Source: Flavobacteriaceae bacterium (GTDB lineage Bacteria; Bacteroidota; Bacteroidia; Flavobacteriales; Flavobacteriaceae). Taken from it: a stretch of 64,000 nucleotides of DNA. The position numbers were made by a program, and so were the translations under genes. The stretch is taken from NCBI GenBank assembly GCA_018402385.1, contig JAGYJA010000010.1, positions 62,001 through 126,000 on the forward strand, given 5' to 3'. Shown piece by piece: positions 52,841-61,731 of the stretch; the first letter of the stretch is position 1, and every line of letters starts with the position of its first letter. The notes under the pieces were generated by a model. That model saw only the letters and a list, made by a program, of their open reading frames with translations. It ran no database searches and was not told the origin of the DNA.

Positions 52841-53718
52841 TGTTCCACGTGAAACAAATTAAAAAAGCAGCATTGAATTCCTCTAAAAAAAAGCATTTAA
52901 AAATAAAAGACTACCTGGTTTCTGGTGAAGAATTTACGTTGGTAGAAAATGAGTTTGGGGATTTGCTTCAGACAAAGCCGGTACCTGAAATAGAAAAGTT
53001 GCCGGAGTACTACAAAAGCGAAAAATATATCTCTCACACCGACACCAAAAAATCTTTCACTGAAAAAGTTTACCATTTTGTAAAAGGAATTGCCCTAAAA
53101 CAAAAAGTTTCATTGATATCCTCCCTCAATAAAGGCTCTGGAAAACTTTTGGATATTGGTTCTGGAACAGGAGACTTTTTAGTAACCGCTAAAGAAAATA
53201 ATTGGGATGTCTTTGGTATTGAACCCAACCAAGATGCAAGAATACTTTCTGAAAAAAAGGGAGTGAAAGTTTTAAAAGATTTAAATGAAGTTTCAGAAAC
53301 AAACTTTGATGTAATTACCCTCTGGCACGTTTTAGAACATGTTCCGGATTTAGAAAATTATATTCAGCAAATTTCATCCAGATTAAAACCCACGGGCACA
53401 TTAATAGTGGCTGTACCCAATTTTAAATCAAAAGACGCTAAGCATTACAATGAATTTTGGGCAGCATATGATGTACCCAGACATTTATGGCATTTTTCTA
53501 AAACCGGAATTGAACGCCTTTTTTCAAAACACGACTTTCAACTTATAAAAACAAAACCCATGTGGTTTGATGCTTTTTATGTAAGTCTCCTTTCAGAAAA
53601 ATATAAAACCGGAAAAAGTAATTGGGTGAAAGCAATCTTCATGGGTTTATACTCAAATTTTTCCGGGTTGAGTACAAAAGAGTATTCTTCTCACATTTAT
53701 ATCATAAAAAAGAATTAA
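52840..53718 (+). CDS. Class I SAM-dependent methyltransferase
   Basis: 292 residues. Its first codons (MFHVKQ) are the parS palindrome itself. Residues about 20-80 hold a short N-terminal segment. The Rossmann core has LLDIGSGTGDFLVTAKENNWDVFGIEPN, with motif I (DIGSGTG) and the acidic motif II, then VITLWHVLEHVPDLENYI (post-motif, common in SAM methyltransferases of sugar or lipid pathways) and LIVAVPNFKS. Substrate unknown. Translationally coupled to mnmG. Confidence 0.88.
   Translation: MFHVKQIKKAALNSSKKKHLKIKDYLVSGEEFTLVENEFGDLLQTKPVPEIEKLPEYYKSEKYISHTDTKKSFTEKVYHFVKGIALKQKVSLISSLNKGSGKLLDIGSGTGDFLVTAKENNWDVFGIEPNQDARILSEKKGVKVLKDLNEVSETNFDVITLWHVLEHVPDLENYIQQISSRLKPTGTLIVAVPNFKSKDAKHYNEFWAAYDVPRHLWHFSKTGIERLFSKHDFQLIKTKPMWFDAFYVSLLSEKYKTGKSNWVKAIFMGLYSNFSGLSTKEYSSHIYIIKKN
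52841..52856. promoter_or_regulatory. parS: parS-like centromere site 2, inside the methyltransferase start
   Basis: TGTTCCACGTGAAACA, one base from the canonical ParB site. It overlaps codons 1-6 of the methyltransferase (ATG at 52840). Confidence 0.88.
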
Positions 53719-53873
53719 AACAACAATTTTAGTCGATTTAAGCTAATTTTAAGCACAAGTCAACTTGATGGCTTAAGAAAATACTTTTCGCTTTCAGCGC
53801 TTAATTATGAGAGGGATTTTTCATAGTAAAAATAAATGCTGTTTTATTTTAAGATAAGAAAAATTTATTTTAG

Positions 53874-53901
53874 ACCTGTCAGGTTTTAAAACCCGACAGG
53901 T
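53874..53901. repeat. Dispersed hairpin repeat (ACCTGTC...GACAGGT)
   Basis: ACCTGTCAGGTTTT and AAAACCCGACAGGT form an almost perfect stem between convergent genes (methyltransferase, holB). This sequence is a common dispersed repeat in Flavobacteriia as far as I recall, and it may double as a terminator. Confidence 0.7.
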
Positions 53902-53910
53902 TTGGTTGAA

Positions 53911-55053
53911 TTATTCTTTTTTATGAAGTAGTCGTGTCAGCTGAAAAGAAAGGTCTGTAAAAATAATTTTTGCATTTCCATTTCTTTCGATGTGATAATT
54001 TGCAGTCTCAACGGCATCTATAATTTCCAAAACATTACCTCCGTGAATAAATGGAGCAAATTTTTCCAAAGCAAAGTTAGAATCCAGAATTTTTAGATAA
54101 ACTAAAGAAGGTGACTGATAATTTAAAAGCATGGCTTGTCTAAAAAAGGAAACACAGTAATCCAAAAACTTTTTCTGAACTTCACGACCCATCGAAGCAA
54201 TATGTTCACTCCAAAGCAATAGCTCCTGTACAACTGCTTTATTTCCTTTTGCCCTGAAGGCCGCACGCACCCATACAATCATCCATTTTTCAAAAGAAGC
54301 ATCTTCGCTTTGGTTTTTAAGAAATTGCAGCGCCTTATTGTATTCGCCAGAAGCTTGTCTGGCAAATCCTTTTGAAATATCATAAGAAGCTCCTTCTCTT
54401 TGCATCAACCCCTGTGCAATAGCTTCCTCTGAAAGTAATGGAATTCTAAGAATTTGGCACCGAGAAGTAATTGTAGAAAGCAATTGCTCATCATCTTCGG
54501 TAATCAGTATGAAAACAGTTTTATCAGGTGGTTCTTCCAAAAGTTTCAGTATCTTATTGGAGCATTCAAGGTTCATTTTGTCTGCCATCCAGACAATCAT
54601 TACTTTATACCCTCCTTCATAAGCTTTAAGCGAAAGAGTTTTTAACATGTCTTGAGCTTCATAAACACTTATGAGCCCCTGTTTTTTTTCGATCCCTATT
54701 TTTTGATACCATTCAAAAATGTCAGCATAAGGATTCTCCAATACAAATGCACGCCATTCTTCAAGAAAATGAGAAGAAACAGGGTGCTTTTTAATCTGGT
54801 CGTTACTAGCAACAGGATAAACAAAATGCAAATCGGGGTGGGAAAGTTTGTTGATTTTTAAGTTACAATCAACCGAGCCTCCATTGTTTTCAGCCCCAGA
54901 ATTTTCACACAAAAGGTATTGAGCATAAGCAATTGCTATGGGCAATACACCATAACCCACAAAGAGTTGGGCGTGAGGCACGCGACCATTTTGCACACTT
55001 GTTATGAGGTGGTTTTTTATGTGATCAAGCCCTAAAACTTCAGAAAAAAGCAT
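53911..55053 (-). CDS. holB: DNA polymerase III subunit delta prime (HolB-like)
   Basis: 380 residues from the ATG at 55053, giving the family start FSEVLGLDHIKNHLITSVQNGRVPHAQLFVG. Clamp-loader AAA+ layout without a working Walker A (GYGVLPIAI), typical of delta prime. LISVYEAQDMLKTLSLKAYEGGYKVMIVWMADKMNLECSNKILKLLEEPP and TSRCQILRI (SRC sensor motif) are clear. The C-terminal collar domain is present. Stabilises the clamp loader. Divergent from pgk. Confidence 0.93.
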   Translation of the reverse strand: MLFSEVLGLDHIKNHLITSVQNGRVPHAQLFVGYGVLPIAIAYAQYLLCENSGAENNGGSVDCNLKINKLSHPDLHFVYPVASNDQIKKHPVSSHFLEEWRAFVLENPYADIFEWYQKIGIEKKQGLISVYEAQDMLKTLSLKAYEGGYKVMIVWMADKMNLECSNKILKLLEEPPDKTVFILITEDDEQLLSTITSRCQILRIPLLSEEAIAQGLMQREGASYDISKGFARQASGEYNKALQFLKNQSEDASFEKWMIVWVRAAFRAKGNKAVVQELLLWSEHIASMGREVQKKFLDYCVSFFRQAMLLNYQSPSLVYLKILDSNFALEKFAPFIHGGNVLEIIDAVETANYHIERNGNAKIIFTDLSFQLTRLLHKKE

Positions 55054-55108
55054 AAGCAAATATATACTTTTTATAAGCAAATCTAGCGGTTCAATTCTGA
55101 GAAAAAAG

Positions 55109-55116
55109 TATCTTTG
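55109..55116 (+). promoter_or_regulatory. Promoter -7 element of pgk
   Basis: TATCTTTG, 19 bases before the pgk ATG; fits TAnnTTTG. Confidence 0.58.
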
Positions 55117-55135
55117 TTAATCAAGAAAAAAATAG

Positions 55136-56323
55136 ATGAAAACCTTAAACGATTTTAATTTCAGCAATAAAAAAGTACTCATTAGAGTCGATTTCAATGT
55201 GCCGCTCGATGAAGCACATAAAGTTACAGACGATACCAGAATAAAAGCGGTAAAACCTACTTTAATTAAAATACTTGAAGACGGGGGCAGTTGTGTTTTA
55301 ATGTCTCATTTGGGTCGTCCAAAAAATCAAGAAGAGGAGTTTTCACTCAAACACATTGTCAAAAGAGTTTCAGAAATTATAGGTGTTCAAGTAAAATTTT
55401 CTACAAACTGTGTTGGAGAACAAACAAGCCGGGATGCGGCAGAATTAAAGCCGGGCGAAATATTGCTTCTCGAAAATTTAAGATACCACAAAGAGGAAAC
55501 CGAAGGAGAAATAAATTTTGCAAAACAATTGGCATCCCTGGGCGATTTTTATGTCAACGACGCTTTTGGAACTGCACACAGGGCTCACGCTTCCACAGCA
55601 ATAATTGCAAATTTTTTCCCTAAAAACAAATGCTTTGGAAAACTTTTGGAGCGCGAAATCGAAAGCATCAATAAAGTTTTAAAAGACAGTCAAAAGCCGG
55701 TAACAGCCATCATAGGAGGAGCTAAGGTGTCCTCAAAAATTACAATAATTGAAAATATATTGGATAAAATTGATCATTTAATTGTGGGCGGTGGCATGGC
55801 ATTTACCTTTATTAAAGCACAAGGGGGCCAAATTGGAAACTCCTTAGTGGAAGATGATAAAATGGATTTGGCCCTTAGCATTCTTAAACAAGCAAAACAA
55901 AAAAATGTTGAAATTCACCTTCCTGTTGACGCAATCATAGCAGATAGTTTTTCTGAAAACGCAAACACAAAAGAGAGTCCCATTGATAAAATTCCTGATG
56001 GTTGGATGGGATTGGATTCAGGACAAAAGACAAACGCCCATTTTGCTGGAATCATTAGAGAATCTAAAACAATCTTATGGAATGGACCGGTGGGTGTTTT
56101 TGAAATGAAGCCCTTTTCTCACGGAACCATTTCGATGGGAATCGCTATCGCAGAAGCTACTAAAAATGGTTGTTTTTCGTTAGTGGGTGGTGGAGACTCA
56201 GTGTCAGCAGTGAAGCAATTTGGATTTGAAGATAAAGTGAGTTATGTTTCAACGGGAGGTGGTGCAATGTTGGAAATGCTGGAAGGAAAAACCTTACCAG
56301 GCATAGCTGCAATACTTGATTAA
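55136..56323 (+). CDS. pgk: Phosphoglycerate kinase
   Basis: 395 residues. [14 protein letters not shown] at the substrate-binding N-terminus, [45 protein letters not shown] at the hinge and [15 protein letters not shown] in the nucleotide-binding C-domain; length typical. Makes ATP from 1,3-bisphosphoglycerate in glycolysis. Single gene with its own promoter. Confidence 0.97.
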   Translation: MKTLNDFNFSNKKVLIRVDFNVPLDEAHKVTDDTRIKAVKPTLIKILEDGGSCVLMSHLGRPKNQEEEFSLKHIVKRVSEIIGVQVKFSTNCVGEQTSRDAAELKPGEILLLENLRYHKEETEGEINFAKQLASLGDFYVNDAFGTAHRAHASTAIIANFFPKNKCFGKLLEREIESINKVLKDSQKPVTAIIGGAKVSSKITIIENILDKIDHLIVGGGMAFTFIKAQGGQIGNSLVEDDKMDLALSILKQAKQKNVEIHLPVDAIIADSFSENANTKESPIDKIPDGWMGLDSGQKTNAHFAGIIRESKTILWNGPVGVFEMKPFSHGTISMGIAIAEATKNGCFSLVGGGDSVSAVKQFGFEDKVSYVSTGGGAMLEMLEGKTLPGIAAILD

Positions 56324-56398
56324 AGCAATAGATAATAGCTACGTGCGTTTCTAATGTAAAATTTTATTATTTTGCAGCTTTAACTTAACATAAAAATA

Positions 56399-57922
56399 AT
56401 GAGTAAAATACTAACGCCCCTGCTTTTTACCTTGTTTTTTTCATTTGCATTTGCTCAGGAAAACAGTTTAGAAATTCAACAACCCCCGGTTTCAGAAATT
56501 GAATCATCAGAAATTACTGAAATTGAGCCCCTATCCTTGATTGATAGCATAAAAGCGGCTTTTCAAATCCATCAAATAAGTTCAGAAATTGACAGTTTGT
56601 GGAAAAAAGAACTCTACAATTCAGAGCTTTATGATGAGATGCATGCTTTCATTATAGAAGCAGATACCCTCCAAGAAGAAATAATACTTGAAGAACTATC
56701 TACTGAGGTTTTAAAAGAAAGATTAGCGCTGCTTGACGCAAAAACCCCATTTAACATAGCCTATTCCCCTTCTCTTGAAAATATCATAAAACGTTATTTA
56801 AAGAGCAGAAGAACTTCTTTGCAGCGCCTTATGAACCTCAGCAATTATTACTTTCCCATGTTTGAACAGGAACTGGATAAACACAACATACCTTTAGAAC
56901 TAAAATACCTTGCTATTGTTGAATCTGCATTAAACCCAAGAGCAAAATCAAGAATGGGAGCCACCGGCTTATGGCAGTTTATGTATCCAACAGGAAAAAT
57001 GTATGGAATGGAAGTCACTTCTTATGTGGACGAAAGGTCAGACCCCTTAAGAGCGACAGAGTCTGCTGCAAAATATCTGAGCTTTTTACATTCCATGTTT
57101 AATGATTGGGATTTGGCCTTGGCATCATACAATGCCGGGCCGGGCAATGTTTCAAGAGCCATTAGACGGTCAAACGGTGAAACAAATTATTGGCTCATAA
57201 GAAATAACCTACCCAGAGAAACTGCCGGTTATGTGCCCGCATTTTTAGCAACCATGTATATTTTTGAGTATGCGGAAGAACACGGTTTCAAATTACCAAA
57301 AACAGGCATTCCTTATTATGAAACAGATACGATTCATGTAAAGCAAACGCTTGCTTTTGAGGATATCACTGAATTGATTGACATCCCCAAAGAAGAATTA
57401 CAGTTTTTAAATCCTTCCTATAAATTGGACGTCATCCCATTTATTGAAGGTAAAAACTACACGCTCAGGCTTCCACTGGATATCTTAGGTACTTTTGTGA
57501 GCAACGAGGAATTGATTTATGCGTATGTAAATAAAAAAGCAGAAGAAAACAAAAATCCATTACCGGAATTTTATGCTCAAGAAGAACAAATTACATACCG
57601 TGTAAAAAGCGGCGATTTCCTTGGAAAAATAGCTAATCAATATGGCGTGAGTGTAAACAACATAAAAAACTGGAACAACTTGAGAAGCAATAATCTGCGT
57701 ATAGGACAACGACTTGTTGTTTACCCAAAAGGTAAAAAAACCACCTCTCAGGCAGTAACGCAAACAAGTTCAAACTCAGAATATGTTGTAAGACAAGGAG
57801 ACTCATTATGGAGCATTGCGCAAAAATTTCCCGGTGTAAGTATTGAAAATCTAAAAAAGTGGAACGATATTAGTGGTACAAAATTAAAACCCGGAATGAA
57901 ACTCAAGATTTCAAGAGGTTAA
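56399..57922 (+). CDS. Lytic transglycosylase with two LysM domains (MltD-like)
   Basis: 507 residues. Signal peptide ending FAQE. The transglycosylase SLT domain (about 140-300) has catalytic Glu175 in LAIVESALNPRAKSRMGATGLWQFM and ASYNAGPGNVSRAI. LysM domain 1 is at about 397-441 (YRVKSGDFLGKIANQYGVSVNNIKNWN), LysM domain 2 at about 460-505 (YVVRQGDSLWSIAQKFPGV). Family GH23 MltD architecture: cuts glycan strands with anhydro-MurNAc formation in the periplasm. Followed 34 bases later by the DUF4837 gene. Confidence 0.93.
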   Translation: MSKILTPLLFTLFFSFAFAQENSLEIQQPPVSEIESSEITEIEPLSLIDSIKAAFQIHQISSEIDSLWKKELYNSELYDEMHAFIIEADTLQEEIILEELSTEVLKERLALLDAKTPFNIAYSPSLENIIKRYLKSRRTSLQRLMNLSNYYFPMFEQELDKHNIPLELKYLAIVESALNPRAKSRMGATGLWQFMYPTGKMYGMEVTSYVDERSDPLRATESAAKYLSFLHSMFNDWDLALASYNAGPGNVSRAIRRSNGETNYWLIRNNLPRETAGYVPAFLATMYIFEYAEEHGFKLPKTGIPYYETDTIHVKQTLAFEDITELIDIPKEELQFLNPSYKLDVIPFIEGKNYTLRLPLDILGTFVSNEELIYAYVNKKAEENKNPLPEFYAQEEQITYRVKSGDFLGKIANQYGVSVNNIKNWNNLRSNNLRIGQRLVVYPKGKKTTSQAVTQTSSNSEYVVRQGDSLWSIAQKFPGVSIENLKKWNDISGTKLKPGMKLKISRG

Positions 57923-57956
57923 TATAACTAAAACCACACACACTTAAAACTTTGAC

Positions 57957-58934
57957 ATGAAAAAAGTATTGTTTCTAAGCCTTATAATGGCCACTCTGCT
58001 TTCCTGTGAAGACACTAAAGAAGAAAAACAGGCTATGTTACCGGCTTCTTCCGGGAACATTAATAACCTACAGGTAGTCATTGAGGATGAACTCTGGGAA
58101 GGAGAAGTGGGAGAAACTATCAGGAAAAATTTTGCTGCGACAGTCCTTGGTCTTCCACAAGAGGAACCCCTTTTTAGCATCAACCAATTACCACCAAGTT
58201 CTTTTGATGGATTCACTCAAAAGAACCGAATGTTTATTTATGTAAAAAAAGGAGAAGAAAAACAGTATCGAAAAGCAGAAAATTTTTATGCAAAACCTCA
58301 AAACGGCATCTTTATAAGTGCTAATTCAAATCAAGAACTCATAAATCTTATAGAAGAAAATGCCGATGAAATGATCCAAAGTTTTCAAAAAACCGAAATC
58401 AAAGAAAAGCAAAGGAGAATGTCGCTTTCGCTCTTTGATCCCAAACCTGTTAAAGACAGTCTTGGAGTGAGTTTTATTGCTCCTTCAGTGTATCGCATTG
58501 GTAAACTCACACACAATTTTGCCTGGCTTAGAAAAGACATCCGATCAGGGGATTTAAACATACTAATTTATGAAATGCCCATAAACTCCTTTCAAAATGA
58601 TTCAACGCGCATAAGTGATATAATAAAAATGAGAGACTCCATAGGGAAAACTCATATTCCCGGCCCTGTTGATGACAGTTATATGATTACAGAAAAAGCA
58701 TACTCCCCTTACCTTTTTGAATCTGAAGTTAACGGAAAATTTGCTTATCAAACAAAAGGAACCTGGGAAGTGCATAATTTTTTTATGGCGGGTCCTTTTG
58801 TAAATTATATCATTAGAGATGAGAAGAACAATAGAAACCTGGTAGTAGAGGGCTTTACTTTTGCTCCATCAATAAACAAAAGAGATTACCAGTTTGAACT
58901 GGAGGCCATAATTCAATCTCTTAAATTTAAGTAA
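57957..58934 (+). CDS. DUF4837 family lipoprotein
   Basis: 325 residues with lipobox LLSCED (Cys17). DUF4837 features: SSGNINNLQVVIEDELWEGEVGETIRKNFA near the N-terminus, LPQEEPLFSINQLPP, and a second half with FAWLRKDIRSGDLNILIYEMP and GKFAYQTKGTWEVHNFFMAGPFVNY. The family is confined to Bacteroidota; role unknown. Probably cotranscribed with the transglycosylase; closed by a terminator. Confidence 0.9.
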   Translation: MKKVLFLSLIMATLLSCEDTKEEKQAMLPASSGNINNLQVVIEDELWEGEVGETIRKNFAATVLGLPQEEPLFSINQLPPSSFDGFTQKNRMFIYVKKGEEKQYRKAENFYAKPQNGIFISANSNQELINLIEENADEMIQSFQKTEIKEKQRRMSLSLFDPKPVKDSLGVSFIAPSVYRIGKLTHNFAWLRKDIRSGDLNILIYEMPINSFQNDSTRISDIIKMRDSIGKTHIPGPVDDSYMITEKAYSPYLFESEVNGKFAYQTKGTWEVHNFFMAGPFVNYIIRDEKNNRNLVVEGFTFAPSINKRDYQFELEAIIQSLKFK

Positions 58935-58937
58935 AAA

Positions 58938-58961
58938 AAAATCCACAGAGATGTGGATTTT
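58938..58961. terminator. Intrinsic terminator between DUF4837 and tatA genes
   Basis: AAAATCCACA, GAGA, TGTGGATTTT: a perfect 10-bp stem with A and T flanks, usable from both sides. Confidence 0.92.
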
Positions 58962-58979
58962 ATAAGTTTAAATAAGGGA

Positions 58980-59174
58980 TTATTTTTTATCAATCTTGTT
59001 TGGGTCCTCTTCAGGCTTATCTTCTTTAGAAGCATCTTTAAATTCTTTGATTCCGCTTCCCAAACCTCTCATTAATTCAGGGATTTTCTTTCCACCAAAC
59101 AACAAAAGTACAATTACAACAATCAAGGCGATTTGCCAAGGACCAATGGCTAAGGGAAATAGAACAGCATTCAT
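58980..59174 (-). CDS. tatA: Twin-arginine translocase subunit TatA/E
   Basis: 64 residues: short N-terminal TM helix ([23 protein letters not shown]), the FGxKKIPELxRGLG hinge, an amphipathic helix and an acidic/basic tail. Pore-forming part of the Tat system that exports folded proteins. tatC is not nearby. Monocistronic. Confidence 0.93.
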   Translation of the reverse strand: MNAVLFPLAIGPWQIALIVVIVLLLFGGKKIPELMRGLGSGIKEFKDASKEDKPEEDPNKIDKK

Positions 59175-59193
59175 AGTTAATATATTTAAGCAA

Positions 59194-59201
59194 CAAAGTT
59201 A
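59194..59201 (-). promoter_or_regulatory. Promoter -7 element of tatA
   Basis: TAACTTTG on the minus strand, 19 bases upstream of the ATG. Confidence 0.5.
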
Positions 59202-59278
59202 ACAAGAAAATTCCAATACCTTACTTTTTTCGGTATTTTCTTCCATTTCTTTATACGATTTCCCTTTTGTTTTTGTTT

Positions 59279-59286
59279 TATATTTG
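59279..59286 (+). promoter_or_regulatory. Promoter -7 element of the M23 peptidase gene
   Basis: TATATTTG, 19 bases upstream of the ATG; fits TAnnTTTG. Confidence 0.55.
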
Positions 59287-59305
59287 CTGAAGAACTCAAA
59301 CAAGG

Positions 59306-60172
59306 ATGCAAGAGGATAAAAATCGAAAGAAAATAGTAAAAAAATTACTACACAAGTATCGGCTTGTTATTTTGAATGAAGATACTTTTGAAGAAAAAGC
59401 TTCTTTTAAACTCAACAGGTTGAATGTTTTTGTTTTTTCAATGCTATCTGCATTATTTCTTATTGGAATCACCACAGTAATCATTGCTTTTACTCCCTTA
59501 CGAGAATATATTCCCGGATACTCTTCTACACAACTCAAACAACAAGCCACAGAGCTAGCATATAAAACAGACTCCATTCAAAGGGTTTTACATTTAAATG
59601 AACAATACCTCGCATCAATAAAACAGGTATTAACAGGAGATTTAGATATAGAGCAAATTAACAGAGACTCAATTCCTGATGTTAATAGAACTGAGCAAGA
59701 AAATATTGATTTATCACCCTCAACAAAAGACTCCCTCTTAAGAGAACGTGTTGCTCAGGAAGACAAGTACAATATTTTTGAACCCTCATCAAATTTGATT
59801 ACCAGTGTCCTATTTCCACCTGTTAATGGCTCCATTTCTGAATCTTACAGCCTAAAAGATAAACATTATGCGGTTGATGTCATTGTTGCAGAAAACACCC
59901 CGGTAAAAGCAACAGCAGATGGAACGGTTATTTTTGCTGAGTGGACAGCACAAACAGGTTTTGTAATCATTATAGAACATCCAAACAATTTAATCTCTGT
60001 ATATAAACACAATTCAAAATTGATAAAAGAGCAAGGAGATTTGGTGAAAGCGGGGGAAGTGATTGCCAGTGCAGGTTCAACTGGAGAACTTTCAACCGGC
60101 TCCCACCTTCATTTTGAACTATGGAGCAACGGTTACCCTATAAACCCTACAAATTTTATAGATTTTGATTGA
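59306..60172 (+). CDS. M23 family membrane-anchored peptidase
   Basis: 288 residues. Cytoplasmic N-terminus rich in Lys, one TM helix (about 40-63), a helical linker, and a LytM/M23 domain (about 165-285) with zinc ligands His187 and Asp191 (HYAVD in place of the common HxGxD), and HLHFE (His267, His269). All metal ligands seem present, so it may be active, cutting peptidoglycan cross-links, or act as an activator of an amidase. Followed 35 bases later by the GH3-like gene. Confidence 0.92.
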   Translation: MQEDKNRKKIVKKLLHKYRLVILNEDTFEEKASFKLNRLNVFVFSMLSALFLIGITTVIIAFTPLREYIPGYSSTQLKQQATELAYKTDSIQRVLHLNEQYLASIKQVLTGDLDIEQINRDSIPDVNRTEQENIDLSPSTKDSLLRERVAQEDKYNIFEPSSNLITSVLFPPVNGSISESYSLKDKHYAVDVIVAENTPVKATADGTVIFAEWTAQTGFVIIIEHPNNLISVYKHNSKLIKEQGDLVKAGEVIASAGSTGELSTGSHLHFELWSNGYPINPTNFIDFD

Positions 60173-60207
60173 AAAATTTAAAGTCTTCAATGCATAAATA
60201 AATCAAT

Positions 60208-61710
60208 ATGTCGATTAAATCATTTGCAGCAAAACTTTTTGCAAATTACATCAAACATAAAACCTACAAATGGGCTGCAAAACCGGTGGAGTCACAACAA
60301 AAAGTCTTTAAGGAATTGCTGTCCAAAGGATCTCAAACAGCCTTTGGAAGAGACCATCATTTTGAAAGGATTTATACTTATTCTGATTTCCAAAAACTAG
60401 TACCCATCAGGGATTATGAGGAATTAAAAGGTTATGTTGACAGAGTGGTTTCAGGCGAAAGCGATGTATTGTGGCCTGGTAAACCCCTTTATTTTGCAAA
60501 AACTTCAGGAACAACTTCCGGCGCTAAATACATTCCGCTTACTAAAGAGTCTATGCCAAACCATATTGAGGCAGCACGCAATGCCATCCTACTTTATATT
60601 GCTGAAACAGGAAACGCCCATTTTGTGGATGGTAAAATGATTTTCCTTCAAGGAAGCCCTGAGATGGAAGAAAAAAATGGAATAAAAGTAGGAAGGCTTT
60701 CAGGCATTGCAGCACATTATGTGCCTTCCTACCTTCAAAAAAACCGTTTGCCAAGTTGGGAAACCAACTGCATTGATGATTGGGAAACCAAAGTAGATGC
60801 TATTGTTGAAGAAACCAGACACAAAAACATGACCGTCATTAGCGGCATTCCTTCCTGGGTACAAATGTATTTTGAACGCTTACAGGAAAAAACAGGCAAA
60901 AAAGTGGGTGATCTTTTTCCGGGATTTAACCTTTTTATTTACGGTGGGGTTAATTATGAGCCTTATCGCGCAAAATTTGAAAATCTCATTGGTAGAAAAG
61001 TGGATAGTATTGAACTTTTCCCTGCTTCAGAAGGGTTTTTTGCTTATCAGGACAAACAAAATGAAAAAGGCATGCTCCTTTTGCTCAACGCGGGCATCTT
61101 TTATGAATTCATAAAGAGTGATGATTTTTATACCGAAAACCCAATACGATTGACCATCGGCGAAGTGGAAACAGGCGTGAATTATGTCCTGATTATTTCC
61201 TCAAACGCCGGCTTGTGGGGGTATAATATTGGCGATACCATACAGTTCACTTCCTTAAAGCCTTACCGTGTTATAGTTTCGGGGAGGATTAAACATTTTA
61301 TTTCAGCATTTGGTGAGCACGTGATTGCCAAAGAGGTCGAATCAGCTTTGCAAGAAGCGATTGCCGCATTTCCCGAAGTGAGAATCAATGAATTTACAGT
61401 CGCTCCACATATTACCCCAGAAGAAGGAGGACTTCCATACCACCAATGGTTTATAGAGTTTGAAAAGGAACCTGAAAACTTGACCGCTTTCGCGAGAGCT
61501 ATCGACGAAGCGCTACAGGGTCAAAACAGTTATTATGAAGACTTGATTAGAGGCAAAATATTGAAGACACTTCAAATTGTTTCAGTAAAAAAAGACAGTT
61601 TTAATGACTATATGAAAACCCAGGGAAAGTTGGGAGGTCAAAACAAATTACCCCGACTCTCAAATGACAGAAAAATTGCCGAAATGCTTTTAAAGCTTAA
61701 TAGCCAATAA
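60208..61710 (+). CDS. GH3-like acyl-adenylating protein
   Basis: 500 residues. ANL-superfamily GH3 fold: FAKTSGTTSGAKYIPLT (P-loop, motif 1), FIYGGVNYEPYRAKFEN, LFPASEGFFAYQ (motif 2, with the E), and LWGYNIGDTIQFTSLKPYRVIVSGRIKHFISAFGEHVIAKEVE (motif 3, GxGD/R hinge). Known plant GH3 enzymes conjugate amino acids to hormone acids; the bacterial ones have unknown substrates. Length normal. Ends 21 bases before the downstream gene start. Confidence 0.9.
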   Translation: MSIKSFAAKLFANYIKHKTYKWAAKPVESQQKVFKELLSKGSQTAFGRDHHFERIYTYSDFQKLVPIRDYEELKGYVDRVVSGESDVLWPGKPLYFAKTSGTTSGAKYIPLTKESMPNHIEAARNAILLYIAETGNAHFVDGKMIFLQGSPEMEEKNGIKVGRLSGIAAHYVPSYLQKNRLPSWETNCIDDWETKVDAIVEETRHKNMTVISGIPSWVQMYFERLQEKTGKKVGDLFPGFNLFIYGGVNYEPYRAKFENLIGRKVDSIELFPASEGFFAYQDKQNEKGMLLLLNAGIFYEFIKSDDFYTENPIRLTIGEVETGVNYVLIISSNAGLWGYNIGDTIQFTSLKPYRVIVSGRIKHFISAFGEHVIAKEVESALQEAIAAFPEVRINEFTVAPHITPEEGGLPYHQWFIEFEKEPENLTAFARAIDEALQGQNSYYEDLIRGKILKTLQIVSVKKDSFNDYMKTQGKLGGQNKLPRLSNDRKIAEMLLKLNSQ

Positions 61711-61714
61711 ACCC

Positions 61715-61722
61715 TATATTTG
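61715..61722 (+). promoter_or_regulatory. Promoter -7 element of the DUF6909-like gene
   Basis: TATATTTG only 9 bases before the ATG at 61732 and just past the GH3 stop, implying an almost leaderless transcript of its own. Confidence 0.5.
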
Positions 61723-61731
61723 CGGAAATTT

